Assembly: GCF_025252405.1 (NCBI RefSeq)
Contig: NZ_CP104307.1
Coordinates: 4,526,001-4,590,000, forward strand
Direction: 5' to 3'
Source: Flavobacterium sp. TR2
Lineage (GTDB): Bacteria; Bacteroidota; Bacteroidia; Flavobacteriales; Flavobacteriaceae
Length of the DNA stretch: 64,000 nucleotides
Position 1 is the stretch's first letter. Each line of letters begins with the position of its first letter. Shown here one piece after another: positions 43,826-52,195 of the stretch. A model generated the notes under the pieces. That model saw only the letters and a list, made by a program, of their open reading frames with translations. It made no database searches and was not told where the DNA came from. A program made the position numbers and the translations under genes.

Positions 43826-44446
43826 ATGAACAACTGGACTCAGCGTTGGGACGACCGTTATAAAAGCGAAGAATTTGCATACGGCGAAGAACCCAATAAT
43901 TATTTAAAAGAACAACTGGAAAAATTAAACCCAAGTACAATTCTTTTTCCTGCCGAAGGCGAAGGACGAAATGCCGTTTTTGCCGCAAAATTAGGATGGA
44001 AAGTTTCGGCTTTCGATATTAGCGAAGAAGGAAGAAATAAAGCTTTAAAACTTGCTGAAGCAAATAATGTTTCGATTGATTATCAGGTTGGCGAACTAGA
44101 AACACTGGATTTTCACGAAGAGCAATTTGATGCTGTCGCATTGATTTATGCGCATTTTCCGGCTGAAATTAAATCTGAAATTCATCAACGATTAAATGCT
44201 TTAGTACGCAAAAACGGCATTATTATTTTTGAAGCTTTCAGCAAAAAGCATTTAGAGTATGTAACCCAAAACGAAAAAGTCGGCGGACCAAAAGATATTG
44301 AATCCTTATTCTCTATCGAAGAAATAAAAACCGATTTTACAAATTATGAAATCATCGAATTGGAAGAAAAAGAAATCGAACTCAGCGAAGGTTTATTCCA
44401 CAACGGAACGGGTTCTGTAATTCGATTTGTGGGAAGGAAAAAATAA
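43826..44446 (+). CDS. Class I SAM-dependent methyltransferase (TehB/thiol-methyltransferase-like)
   Basis: The 206-residue protein opens with [28 protein letters not shown], a pattern of TehB-like small-molecule methyltransferases. [33 protein letters not shown] near 38-70 is the SAM-binding block. [14 protein letters not shown] near 102 is motif IV. Substrate unknown; tellurite, thiols or halides are methylated by relatives. It is monocistronic. Confidence 0.85.
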   Translation: MNNWTQRWDDRYKSEEFAYGEEPNNYLKEQLEKLNPSTILFPAEGEGRNAVFAAKLGWKVSAFDISEEGRNKALKLAEANNVSIDYQVGELETLDFHEEQFDAVALIYAHFPAEIKSEIHQRLNALVRKNGIIIFEAFSKKHLEYVTQNEKVGGPKDIESLFSIEEIKTDFTNYEIIELEEKEIELSEGLFHNGTGSVIRFVGRKK

Positions 44447-44462
44447 ATATTTGCACACCATT

Positions 44463-44568
44463 CATTTTAACACACAGAAACTTACACATAGATTATATGT
44501 GAAAATCTAGATTTCTAAAATCATTTTATTTAGGAATTCAAAATTCTATGTTTCTATGTGTTAAAATG
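44463..44568. repeat. Dispersed inverted repeat, AACACATAGAAAC family (copy 2)
   Basis: CATTTTAACACA (44463-44474) and its complement (44557-44568) frame a unit whose right arm CTATGTTTCTATGTGTT is identical to the copy at 27067-27083. Confidence 0.75.
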
Positions 44569-44726
44569 GAGAAACACTGCAGTGCAACTCTACAAAAGAT
44601 CTCTTAAAAAATATTCTTTTAGAAGATAATTTGTAAACTTGAAAAAATAGTAACGACAGTATAAAACAACTGCTGAGCTTTTAGAAAAATACAGACAAAA
44701 CAAACTCATTTCCAAAGCTTTAAAAT

Positions 44727-44858
44727 TCAGAATACGGAGACGAGACACAAGGAATTCCAAAAGGCCTTTTGTTTGAGAATCTTTCAGAAACCTACTGCTG
44801 TTCTCTTTGTGAAGCTTCTAAAAGCAATTTTAGATTTTTGGAAACCGTTGAAAATTAA
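44727..44858 (+). pseudogene. Remnant of a rubredoxin domain (probable nitrate/nitrite reductase flavoprotein)
   Basis: The frame reads SEYGDETQGIPKGLLFENL, then ETYCCSLCEASKSNFRFLE and TAA at 44856-44858. This is the second half of a rubredoxin: the GD..GI.PGT-like loop and the C-terminal iron ligands CxxC (C-S-L-C). The N-terminal CxxC half is absent; an in-frame stop lies just upstream. Other bits around 44597-44640 (DLLKNILLEDN) could derive from an upstream FAD-dependent oxidoreductase, but weakly. Rubredoxin domains are fused to assimilatory nitrate/nitrite reductase flavoproteins in some bacteria, so this fits the decay of the nitrate locus. Confidence 0.6.
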
Positions 44859-44988
44859 TGCGTTCTATTATTTATGTATTCAAAAATTGCGTATATTTAG
44901 CTTAACTAAGAATTCACAGCAAAGCAATACACTTCAAAAGCTTTAATCTGCTTGGTTAACATCTATTTATTCAATAAAAAATACAGTT

Positions 44989-45624
44989 ATGATAAAAAGA
45001 ACAACACAATCTTCTGCTGAAAAAGCTACTGATGTTCCAGCAGAAACAGCTGTAGAAAGCACTACAGAAACACAGACGCAGCCAGAAGCCAAAACAACAA
45101 TTAGAAGAACAACCAAAACTGCTGCAAAACCTACGACAGTAAAGGCTCCAGCGACCAAAACGACAACTGCCAAAGCACCTGCGGCAACCGTTAAATCAAC
45201 TGCAAAAACACCAGTGAGCGCCGCGTCTAAAACAACGCCTAGCGCAACTGTAAAAAAAGCAGCAGCAACACCTGCTAAGACAGCGCCTATTGTTTCTGAA
45301 ATTGTAGAAATTAAAACTGATGATATACCAGTTCCTTTTGAAGAAAACAAGCCAGTGGTGACTGTCGAGAAAATTGGCAAAGAAAAAAACGATATAAAAT
45401 CAAAACTGAAAGCTAAGCTTAAAGCCAAAAAAGAGAAAGAAAAGAAAAGGGAAAAAGCGATTAAGGCAGTGATTAAAAAATTAGAAAAAGCTAAAAAAGC
45501 AAAATTAAAAGCTGCCGAAAAGAAAAAAGAAAAGGCTAAGAAAGCAAAAGAAAAAGCGAAAGCTAAGAAACTTGAAAAGAAAGCGAAAGCACAGAAAAAG
45601 GCTAAGGCTAAAAAGAAAAAATAA
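44989..45624 (+). CDS. Histone H1-like Lys/Ala-rich basic protein
   Basis: The 211-residue protein has two parts. Residues 1-105 are low-complexity Thr/Ala/Lys/Pro with repeated TTKTAAKPTT, KAPATKTTTAK and TVKSTAKTP words, like histone H1 or mycobacterial HupB tails. Residues 106-135 are an acidic linker (EIVEIKTDDIPVPFEENK). Residues 136-211 are a dense Lys/Ala/Glu helix (KKAKLKAAEKKKEKAKKAKEKAK). It probably binds DNA, or RNA, by charge. The opposite strand has a long open frame, but it is an antisense shadow of this repeat-rich sequence. It is not near a known chromatin gene, and its role is unknown. Confidence 0.7.
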   Translation: MIKRTTQSSAEKATDVPAETAVESTTETQTQPEAKTTIRRTTKTAAKPTTVKAPATKTTTAKAPAATVKSTAKTPVSAASKTTPSATVKKAAATPAKTAPIVSEIVEIKTDDIPVPFEENKPVVTVEKIGKEKNDIKSKLKAKLKAKKEKEKKREKAIKAVIKKLEKAKKAKLKAAEKKKEKAKKAKEKAKAKKLEKKAKAQKKAKAKKKK

Positions 45625-45631
45625 CTGCAAG

Positions 45632-45665
45632 AAAGGTTTGACTTTGAGAGTTGAACCTTTTTTTA
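45632..45665 (+). terminator. Terminator after the basic protein
   Basis: AAAGGTT/AACCTTT arms with partial extension and a run of seven Ts. Confidence 0.7.
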
Positions 45666-45692
45666 TTCGCTCCAGCGAGTCCATTACAGATT

Positions 45693-45810
45693 AGGCTTCT
45701 CCCGAAGTTTCGGGACGCTCAGCCTGACAAACGTTGTGTCACCCTGAGCGAAGTCGAAGGGATATTACGTTGAATCATTCATAATTCATAATTCATAATT
45801 CATAATTCAT
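45693..45810. repeat. GAGCGAAGTCGAAGGG repeat and ATAATTC heptamers
   Basis: GGCTTCTCCCGAAGTTTCGGGACGCTCAGCC and CACCCTGAGCGAAGTCGAAGGG form a dispersed repeat, found inverted at 51021-51096 and in part at 63198-63240. It is followed by about five tandem ATAATTC units (45776-45810), ending just before the moaA stop. Confidence 0.75.
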
Positions 45811-45815
45811 AACTA

Positions 45816-46823
45816 TCACCCCCCAATCGCAATCATGCTGCGATTATCTGAGTGAAGTGACGGATCATTGATTTCGCTTACTGTAGACATTCCGGCACGA
45901 ACTTCCTTTTTGTTCTGAATCGATGCGGCAATCAAGCTGGCAATAGATTCTCCATTTCTAAAAGCGGTCAACAAATCGGTTTCTGAATTGGAGAATAGGC
46001 AGTTTTTTATTTTTCCGTTTGCCGTCAAGCGGATTCGGTTACAGCTATCGCAAAACGGATTTGTTATGGAGCTAATGATTCCGAAATCGCCTTGAAAATC
46101 TTTGATTTTATAATTTCGGGCGGTGAAGTTTTTTTCATCTTCCAGTTTTTGAATTTCTTCTGAAGAAAAAACACTTTCAGCTGCAGCTAAGATTTCTTTC
46201 TGCGAAACCATTTTACTCCTGTCCCACTCGTTTCCTGCAAAGGGCATAAATTCGATGAAACGGACAGAAATTGGAAGAAATTGCGTCAATTTTACAAAAT
46301 CGACAATTTCGTTGTCATTAAACCCTTTGATCAAAACCACATTTACTTTTACCTGAAAATCATTTTGGAGAAGCAGATGCAAATTGCCAATCACTTTCTC
46401 AAACTGATTTCGAAGCGTTATAGAAGCAAATTTAGACGAAACCAGAGTATCTAGACTCAAATTGATTTTTCTAACTTTAAACCGCTTTAAAGTCTCGATA
46501 TGACGGTCAATTAAAATTCCGTTTGTCGTTAAGGAAAGTGAAATCTCTAAATCAGATAATTTAGAAACAATTTCAGGAAAATCCTTTCTTAGTAAAGGCT
46601 CTCCGCCTGTTAACCTTATTTTGTCAACACCGTTTTTTACGAAAGTCTGGGCAATGGCAAAAATCTCGTCGGCCGTCATCAAACTGGCTTTTGGAGATAA
46701 TGCAATTCCATCTGCAGGCATACAGTACGTACAGCGCAGGTTGCATTTTTCTAGCAGTGAAATGCGCAGATAATTGTGCTTGCGCCCAAAACCATCCGTC
46801 AAAATAGTGTTAGAGGCTGTCAT
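45816..46823 (-). CDS. moaA: GTP 3',8-cyclase MoaA
   Basis: The 335-residue radical-SAM enzyme starts molybdopterin synthesis by converting GTP to 3',8-cH2GTP. The first iron-sulfur cluster motif is EKCNLRCTYCMP near residue 26. The second cluster has Cys in FCDSCNRIRLTANGKIKNCLFS near 258. The C-terminal GG (IAIGG) needed for activity is intact. It overlaps the moaCB frame by 14 bases and is the last gene of the cofactor operon. Confidence 0.96.
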   Translation of the reverse strand: MTASNTILTDGFGRKHNYLRISLLEKCNLRCTYCMPADGIALSPKASLMTADEIFAIAQTFVKNGVDKIRLTGGEPLLRKDFPEIVSKLSDLEISLSLTTNGILIDRHIETLKRFKVRKINLSLDTLVSSKFASITLRNQFEKVIGNLHLLLQNDFQVKVNVVLIKGFNDNEIVDFVKLTQFLPISVRFIEFMPFAGNEWDRSKMVSQKEILAAAESVFSSEEIQKLEDEKNFTARNYKIKDFQGDFGIISSITNPFCDSCNRIRLTANGKIKNCLFSNSETDLLTAFRNGESIASLIAASIQNKKEVRAGMSTVSEINDPSLHSDNRSMIAIGG

Positions 46824-47724
46824 GGTTTTTTCCTTTTAAAATATGAAAAACGTGCATAACGTGAGGAAACACGGCATCCATCGATTCTTTTGCCCCGTTT
46901 GTAGAACCCGGCAAGGCCAAAACCAGACTTTTGCCCAAAGTTCCCGCAACACTTCTCGAAAGCATTGCATAAGGCATTCTCTGCTGTCCATAACTGCGAA
47001 TAGCTTCTTCGATACCAGGAATTCTGCTTTCTAAAATTGGCTCTAAAGCTTCTGGCGTAACATCTCGTGGCGACAAACCCGTTCCTCCCGTAAAAATCAC
47101 CAGCTGGTTTTCTTTAGCAAGAGCTTTTGTTTTCTCCTGAATAATATCCAGCTCATCCGGAATGATTTCGTAATGAGAAGTCTCCACTCCGTGCAATTCT
47201 AATTTTTCGACAATTGCTTTTCCTGAGCGATCTTCTTTATCGCCTGCAAAAATCGAATCGGAACAGACAAAAACCGCTGCTTTTATAGTGTTTGGAAACT
47301 TATTTTTGAAAGATGACTTTCCGCCTTCTTTATTGATTAATTTGATGGTTGAAATCTCAATTTCCTTATCTATCGGCTTGAGCATATCGTACATGGTAAG
47401 CGCTACAATTGATGCGCCGTGCATTGCTTCTACCTCAACTCCAGTTTTGTAGACCGTTTTTACTTTAAAAATAATCTGAATTTCTAAACCTTCGATATGA
47501 TATTCAACAGAAGTAAATTCAATAGGAAGCGGATGGCAGTCCGGAATAGACAAATGCGTGTTTTTTACCGCAAATAATCCAGCCGTTTTGGCCATTTCTA
47601 AAACATTTCCTTTAGGCACCAAATTATTGACAACGGCATCAATCGTTTCCTGTTTGCTGACTTTTACGATTGCAGTTGCAGTTGCCACTCTTAAAGTGCT
47701 TATTTTATGCGTAATATCTACCAT
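46810..47724 (-). CDS. Bifunctional MoaC/MogA-type molybdopterin protein
   Basis: The 304-residue protein fuses two domains. Residues 1-145 are MoaC (cyclic pyranopterin monophosphate synthase; DCHPLPIEFTSVEYHIEG and VEVEAMHGASIVALTMYDMLK). Residues 150-300 are a MogA/MoaB-like adenylyltransferase domain (VFVCSDSIFAGDKEDRSG, VIFTGGTGLSPRDVTPEA). This fusion is common in Bacteroidota. It is 9 bases after moaE and overlaps moaA. Confidence 0.93.
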   Translation of the reverse strand: MVDITHKISTLRVATATAIVKVSKQETIDAVVNNLVPKGNVLEMAKTAGLFAVKNTHLSIPDCHPLPIEFTSVEYHIEGLEIQIIFKVKTVYKTGVEVEAMHGASIVALTMYDMLKPIDKEIEISTIKLINKEGGKSSFKNKFPNTIKAAVFVCSDSIFAGDKEDRSGKAIVEKLELHGVETSHYEIIPDELDIIQEKTKALAKENQLVIFTGGTGLSPRDVTPEALEPILESRIPGIEEAIRSYGQQRMPYAMLSRSVAGTLGKSLVLALPGSTNGAKESMDAVFPHVMHVFHILKGKNHDSL

Positions 47725-47733
47725 TTTATTTTC

Positions 47734-48165
47734 TTAGGTATTTTGTTTCCAAGTGAAGGTATCATTTTCAAACATTTCTTTGCCAAAAATCGGCACATCG
47801 GTTTTAATCCAGTTTACAATAGCTTCTGTCGCTTCGTAAACTTGCTTGCGACGTGTTGCCGAAACAAAAACAAACAGACAGATTTCGCCCGCTTTTACAA
47901 CGCCTAAGCTGTGATAAATATGCATACAGGTTAAGTCAAATTTAGCGAACGCTTTTTCGCGAATGGCGTACAGTGCTTCATTTGCCATATCTTTATATGC
48001 CGAATAATCAATTGCAACGACTGTATTCTCGTGAATAACATCTGCGCGAACTTGCCCTAAAAAGATGTTATGCGCCCCAATAGTATGTTTGGATTGGTGC
48101 TTGGCAATCGATTCTGCAATAAATTCAGGAGAAATTGGTCCTTCTACAAATACATTTTTACTCAT
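47734..48165 (-). CDS. moaE: Molybdopterin synthase catalytic subunit MoaE
   Basis: The 143-residue protein is typical MoaE length. GAHNIFLGQVRADV near 30, AIDYSAYKDMANEAL near 52, the catalytic Lys region HSLGVVKAGEICLFVFVSATRRKQVYEA near 87, and IVNWIKTDVPIFGKEMFEN near 117 are all conserved. It pairs with MoaD to put two sulfurs into the pterin. The gene lies in the same operon as moaD. Confidence 0.95.
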   Translation of the reverse strand: MSKNVFVEGPISPEFIAESIAKHQSKHTIGAHNIFLGQVRADVIHENTVVAIDYSAYKDMANEALYAIREKAFAKFDLTCMHIYHSLGVVKAGEICLFVFVSATRRKQVYEATEAIVNWIKTDVPIFGKEMFENDTFTWKQNT

Positions 48166-48234
48166 TTTTTATTTTTTTTTAACAGCCACGAATTCACGAA
48201 TTTTATTTTTAAAATCTATACGCAAAATATTTGT

Positions 48235-49344
48235 TTAATTCGTCAATTGCCTCGACAGTTCGTTTTCACTCGAGTCGTAGCTATTCTTTTTACTTAGTAC
48301 ATTTTTCATTGCCAAAGCTCCGCCAGCAATGCTTTTTATATTTTTAAATCGATGCTTTTGAAGCAATTCGGCTGCAATTTTACTTCTAATTCCAGATTGG
48401 CAAAAAACATAGATTTTTTGGTTTTTATCCAGTTTTTCAATTTCTTTTTCCAAATGCATCAACGGAATCTGAATTTGATTTTTTATACTGATTTTTGGCG
48501 ATTCGTCAGTATTTCGGACATCTAGAAAAAGAGCTCCTTCAGTATCTATTTCATTCAATGCAGCTTCAAAATTTATTTCTTCAACTTCGCATTTATTGTA
48601 TTTTTCTTCGAATGCTTCTCTAGTTATGGCTTCAAAATTGCTTTTTTCAAAATCATACTTTTGCTGTTCATTATTCAAAGTATTATAAACCAATATTTTT
48701 CCGCTCAGGACCTTGCCAATTCCCAGAATCATTTTTAGGATTTCATTAGCTTGAAACATCCCGATAATTCCAACCGAAACGCCAAGAACGCCAGCATCTT
48801 CACAATTTGCAGCATTCGAATTTTCATCTGGATACAAACATCTGTATGTTGGACCGTTTTGATAATTGAAAACCGATACTTGTCCTTGAAACCTGAAAAT
48901 AGATCCGTAAACCATTGGCTTCTCTGTCGCCAGGCAGGCATCATTTATTAAATATTTTATTGCAATGTTATCTGTTGCGTCTACTATAATGTCATATTTT
49001 TCAAATAGAGAAATAGCATTTTTTCCAGATAATTTTTCAGAAATTGATTTTACTTTAACCAAGGGATTCAAGTCAGAAATCATTGCCTTGGCTTGCTTTG
49101 CTTTAGATTTTCCTATAGCGTCAGTTTTGTAGATAACTTGTCTCTGCAAATTCGAAATTTCGATAAGATCATCATCTACAATTCCAATTTCGCCAACTCC
49201 AGCTGCAGCGAGATAAGGCAGAATTGCAGCGCCCAAACCTCCAGAGCCAATAACCAAAACTTTTGATTCCAATAATTTTTGCTGACCCGCCTCTCCTATT
49301 TCAGGAAGCAAAATCTGTCTATTATATCGTGCAGTTCCACTCAT
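48235..49344 (-). CDS. moeB: MoeB-type adenylyltransferase with C-terminal rhodanese domain
   Basis: The 369-residue protein activates the MoaD C-terminus with ATP. RYNRQILLPEIGEAGQQKLLES and VLVIGSGGLGAAILPYLAAAGVG near 6-55 form the nucleotide site; DLIEISNLQRQVIY and NVATDN-like VDATDNIAIKYL follow. The zinc ligands of the usual MoeB CxxC pairs are reduced. The C-terminal rhodanese domain (about 265-355) has Cys in YVFCQSGIRS near 316, so it can supply sulfur. The fusion joins activation and sulfur transfer. It lies between moaD and moaE. Confidence 0.9.
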   Translation of the reverse strand: MSGTARYNRQILLPEIGEAGQQKLLESKVLVIGSGGLGAAILPYLAAAGVGEIGIVDDDLIEISNLQRQVIYKTDAIGKSKAKQAKAMISDLNPLVKVKSISEKLSGKNAISLFEKYDIIVDATDNIAIKYLINDACLATEKPMVYGSIFRFQGQVSVFNYQNGPTYRCLYPDENSNAANCEDAGVLGVSVGIIGMFQANEILKMILGIGKVLSGKILVYNTLNNEQQKYDFEKSNFEAITREAFEEKYNKCEVEEINFEAALNEIDTEGALFLDVRNTDESPKISIKNQIQIPLMHLEKEIEKLDKNQKIYVFCQSGIRSKIAAELLQKHRFKNIKSIAGGALAMKNVLSKKNSYDSSENELSRQLTN

Positions 49345-49356
49345 CTTTTAATTTTT

Positions 49357-49596
49357 TTAGCCTCCTGCAAACGGCGGCAATAAAGCTACGATATCATGTG
49401 TCTGCAATGTGTAATCTGCAGTTTTGGGAACTATTTTTTGATTGACCGCAACACTGAAAGTCAGCGATTCAAACTCATATTTTTTGTTTAAATCCTGCAA
49501 TAGTTTTTGCAATGATAATTCTTCTGAAAAAGACAATTTTTCGAATTCACATTTTGTTTTTTCAGCAACAGCTCCAAAATATTTTACCTCAATCAT
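49357..49596 (-). CDS. moaD: Molybdopterin synthase sulfur carrier MoaD
   Basis: The 79-residue ubiquitin-fold protein ends in ...VALLPPFAGG, with the required C-terminal Gly-Gly that carries the thiocarboxylate. VKYFGAVAEKTKCEFEKL opens the fold. It is 12 bases upstream of moeB, whose product activates it, and 2 bases after cobA. Confidence 0.92.
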   Translation of the reverse strand: MIEVKYFGAVAEKTKCEFEKLSFSEELSLQKLLQDLNKKYEFESLTFSVAVNQKIVPKTADYTLQTHDIVALLPPFAGG

Positions 49597-49598
49597 TT

Positions 49599-50387
49599 TT
49601 ATAAATTTAAATTCTGAAAAATAAATTCGTCATCAAAGTGTTCTTGAAAATACGAGATCCAGCTTGATGTATTTCTCACTACTTCGCCAATGACAATTAT
49701 TGCCGGCGATGCTATTTGTTTTTCAGCTACCAATTTAGTGATTGTATTGATAGTTCCTATCACTTTTTGTTCTGAATTTTTCGTTCCGTTCTGGATAATG
49801 GCAATGGGCAGATCGTCATTTCTGTTTTGCTGATAGATCGAAATGATTTCGTCCAATTTATGCATCCCCATTAAAATAACAACTGTTGCCGCCGATTTTG
49901 ATGCCAACAGAATATCGTTTGATAATTTATGGTCTGAAGTAGTTCCTGTAATTACCCAAAAACTTTCGGCTACTTTGCGCTGGGTCAAACTGATTCCAAC
50001 TGAAGCAGGAACTCCTAAAGCAGATGAAATTCCAGGGACAATTGCGGTTTCGATTCCGAAATCTTCTGCAAATTCGATTTCCTCGCTTCCTCTCCCAAAC
50101 ACAAACGGATCGCCGCCTTTTAAACGAACCACGTGTCCGTGAGCTTTTGCCATAGAAACAATTAAATCATTAATCTGATCTTGCGTATAAGCATGACAGC
50201 CTAAACGCTTTCCAACAAAAACAATTTCTGCATTTGATGCATATTCTAATAGTTCTTCGTTGACCAAGGCATCATATAAAACCACATCAGCGCTTTTTAA
50301 TGCTTTTATTGCTTTCATTGTAATCAATTCAGCGTCGCCTGGACCTGCGCCTACAATGGTCAATTTTGGTGTTTTTAAATTTCGCAT
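49599..50387 (-). CDS. cobA: Uroporphyrinogen-III C-methyltransferase
   Basis: The 262-residue protein is the monofunctional SUMT class. VGAGPGDAELITMKAIKALKSADVVLYD near 12-40, VVRLKGGDPFVFGRGSEE near 85, and the PGISSALGVPASVGISLTQR segment near 119 are diagnostic. It methylates uroporphyrinogen III toward precorrin-2, and so to siroheme or cobamides. Siroheme is the cofactor of nitrite and sulfite reductase. Its place in a molybdopterin operon is typical of nitrate assimilation. Confidence 0.94.
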   Translation of the reverse strand: MRNLKTPKLTIVGAGPGDAELITMKAIKALKSADVVLYDALVNEELLEYASNAEIVFVGKRLGCHAYTQDQINDLIVSMAKAHGHVVRLKGGDPFVFGRGSEEIEFAEDFGIETAIVPGISSALGVPASVGISLTQRKVAESFWVITGTTSDHKLSNDILLASKSAATVVILMGMHKLDEIISIYQQNRNDDLPIAIIQNGTKNSEQKVIGTINTITKLVAEKQIASPAIIVIGEVVRNTSSWISYFQEHFDDEFIFQNLNL

Positions 50388-50392
50388 AATCC

Positions 50393-50965
50393 TTAACTTA
50401 AATTGATATTCAAATCGTTTAATTCGTCGGCAGAATTAATATTGGTCAAAGGAAAATTTTCACTTTCTTCTATATTGATAATCTGATGAGGCAGTTTTGC
50501 CAGCAAATCCATTATTTTTAATTCATTAGCATCGATGGCTTCTTTTATAGTCGAAACGATATTTTTTGAATAGATCCCAATTAATGGATGCGTTTTGCTT
50601 TCGGAGGCAAAAACTGTAATTCCAGCTTCTTGGGTATGCTTTGAAATTAATTCCTGCAATAATTCGGTTGAAATTAACGGAATATCACAGCTTAAAATCA
50701 GATTGAATTCGGTTTCTGAATGCGATAATGCGGTATAAATTCCACCGAGCGGACCTTTATCTAAAATTAAATCTGGTATTTTTTCGTATGCTAAATAATC
50801 ATATTCTTTTGATGCCGTAATCAGTTTTATCTGATCTGTTATTGGCAAAATCGCCTGAATGATGTGTTCTATAAATGGTTTATCCTGAAACAAAACCAAT
50901 CCTTTCTCTGATTGCATTCTGGTGCTTTTTCCTCCGCAAAGAATAAATACTGTTAGTGTTTCCAT
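50393..50965 (-). CDS. mobA: Molybdenum cofactor guanylyltransferase MobA
   Basis: The 190-residue nucleotidyltransferase has the start motif VFILCGGKSTRMQSEKGLVLFQDKPF (LxGGxSxRMGxDK form) near 6-31 and LSCDIPLISTELLQEL near 91. It attaches GMP to the cofactor, as needed by nitrate reductases of the DMSO-reductase family. It is 5 bases upstream of cobA. Confidence 0.92.
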   Translation of the reverse strand: METLTVFILCGGKSTRMQSEKGLVLFQDKPFIEHIIQAILPITDQIKLITASKEYDYLAYEKIPDLILDKGPLGGIYTALSHSETEFNLILSCDIPLISTELLQELISKHTQEAGITVFASESKTHPLIGIYSKNIVSTIKEAIDANELKIMDLLAKLPHQIINIEESENFPLTNINSADELNDLNINLS

Positions 50966-50980
50966 GGTCGTTTTTTGTTT

Positions 50981-51220
50981 CAGGTTTCAAGTTTTCTTTG
51001 TTTCAGGTTTCATGGTTTGCCAGGCTGAGCGTCCCGAAACTTCGGGAGAAGCCCACATTCCAATTGGAGCGCCCTTCGACTTCGCTCAGGGTGACAATCT
51101 TTATTTAAGTTTCAGGTTTTGCCAATCTATGTCTCCAGCGGTTGAAACCGCTGGCTATGTTTATATGGCTTCCTTTAACATTTGATCTTCAAATATAGCC
51201 CAAGGTTTCAACCTCTGGAG
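50981..51220. repeat. Mixed dispersed repeats between mobA and the TSUP gene
   Basis: TTTCAGGTTTCAAG words, the CAGGCTGAGCGTCCCGAAACTTCGGGAGAAGCC / CTTCGACTTCGCTCAGGGTGAC repeat (inverse of 45693-45762), and a CCAGCGGTTGAAACCGCTGGCTAT hairpin paired with ATATAGCCCAAGGTTTCAACCTCTGGAG at 51192-51220. The 279-base interval holds no gene. Confidence 0.75.
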
Positions 51221-51244
51221 CACCCCAATAAGCAAATCAATTTT

Positions 51245-51991
51245 TCAAGGAAAAATCAATTTAATGCTTGCCATTAAAATCACTGTTCCTAAAACCATTT
51301 TTAATGTTCTGTTTGAGAAGGAACCGCTGCCGTAAAACCCTCCTAACATTCCTCCTACAACCGCAATTGGAACTAAATAAAAACTTTCCATCGGAATTGT
51401 TTTTCCTCCTAAAAAGAATCCCAGCATTCCGGCAAATGAATTCACAAAAATGAATAAACTCGAAATCGCTGCCGATTCTTTGACTGAGGCCCATCCTAAA
51501 AATAACAGAATCGGACTTAAAATAATTCCGCCTCCAATTCCTAACATTCCTGATAATAATCCGATGACAAATCCAATTGCTAGGGCAAACGGAAGGTTGA
51601 TTTTTACTTCTTCTTTTTCTTTAAAATTAAATACTCCAAACAACCTCAGCGCTGCAAAAACCAATACAATTCCTAAAACAATTTTATAAACTGCATTCTC
51701 TAAAGTTATAAACCCACCAATAAACGCTGCCGGAATTGATGCAATGGCAAACGGATAAAACAGCTTGGGTTTGAAATAATTATTCTTGTAATAAAACAGA
51801 AACGAAATGCTCGAAACAAACAAATTCAGCAGCAAAGCCGATGGTTTCATGATCGAAACCGGAAAAGCAAAAATGCTCATCAAAGCCAAATATCCAGAAG
51901 CTCCTCCGTGCCCAACGCTTGAATATAAAAATGCAATGACTATTAAGGCAAAACTAAACAATAGTATATTTTCTGAATTTAGGAGGCTCAT
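51245..51991 (-). CDS. TSUP (TauE/SafE) family membrane permease
   Basis: The 248-residue protein has about eight hydrophobic segments. The internal repeat of the TSUP family shows as SVGHGGASGYLALMSIFAFP near 26 and LSGMLGIGGGIILSPILLFLGW near 144. Relatives move sulfite, sulfonates or other small anions, often in the export direction. It lies in the same direction as the molybdopterin operon but is set apart by repeats on both sides, so a role in sulfite or sulfate balance during nitrite/sulfite reduction is only an inference. Confidence 0.88.
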   Translation of the reverse strand: MSLLNSENILLFSFALIVIAFLYSSVGHGGASGYLALMSIFAFPVSIMKPSALLLNLFVSSISFLFYYKNNYFKPKLFYPFAIASIPAAFIGGFITLENAVYKIVLGIVLVFAALRLFGVFNFKEKEEVKINLPFALAIGFVIGLLSGMLGIGGGIILSPILLFLGWASVKESAAISSLFIFVNSFAGMLGFFLGGKTIPMESFYLVPIAVVGGMLGGFYGSGSFSNRTLKMVLGTVILMASIKLIFP

Positions 51992-52019
51992 TTTGCTTTT
52001 TGTTTTATTTGTTTTATTT

Positions 52020-52130
52020 GTTTCAAGTTTCAGGTTTCAAGTTTCAGTTTCAAGTTTCAGGTTTCAGTTTCAAGTTTCAGGTTTCAGGTTTCAAGTTTCT
52101 CCCGAAGCTTCGGGATCAAGTTTCAGGTTT
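52020..52130 (+). repeat. TTTCAAG/TTTCAGG short tandem repeats
   Basis: Seven-base words GTTTCAA and GTTTCAG alternate about twelve times from 52020 to 52130, interrupted by CTCCCGAAGCTTCGGGA. The same words occur at 36280-36305 and 50981-51013. Confidence 0.85.
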
Positions 52131-52195
52131 ATCGCTGTGTGTTTTTATTTATATAGCGCTCTTTATTTTTTATCTAAATTTATTTCTAAGAGTCA

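Noticed and set aside
44967..45428. Minus-strand frame of 153 codons opposite the basic protein
   Set aside because: Its Val/Ala/Leu-rich product is the mirror of the Lys/Ala/Thr repeat codons; the plus-strand frame has a start, stop and terminator in place.
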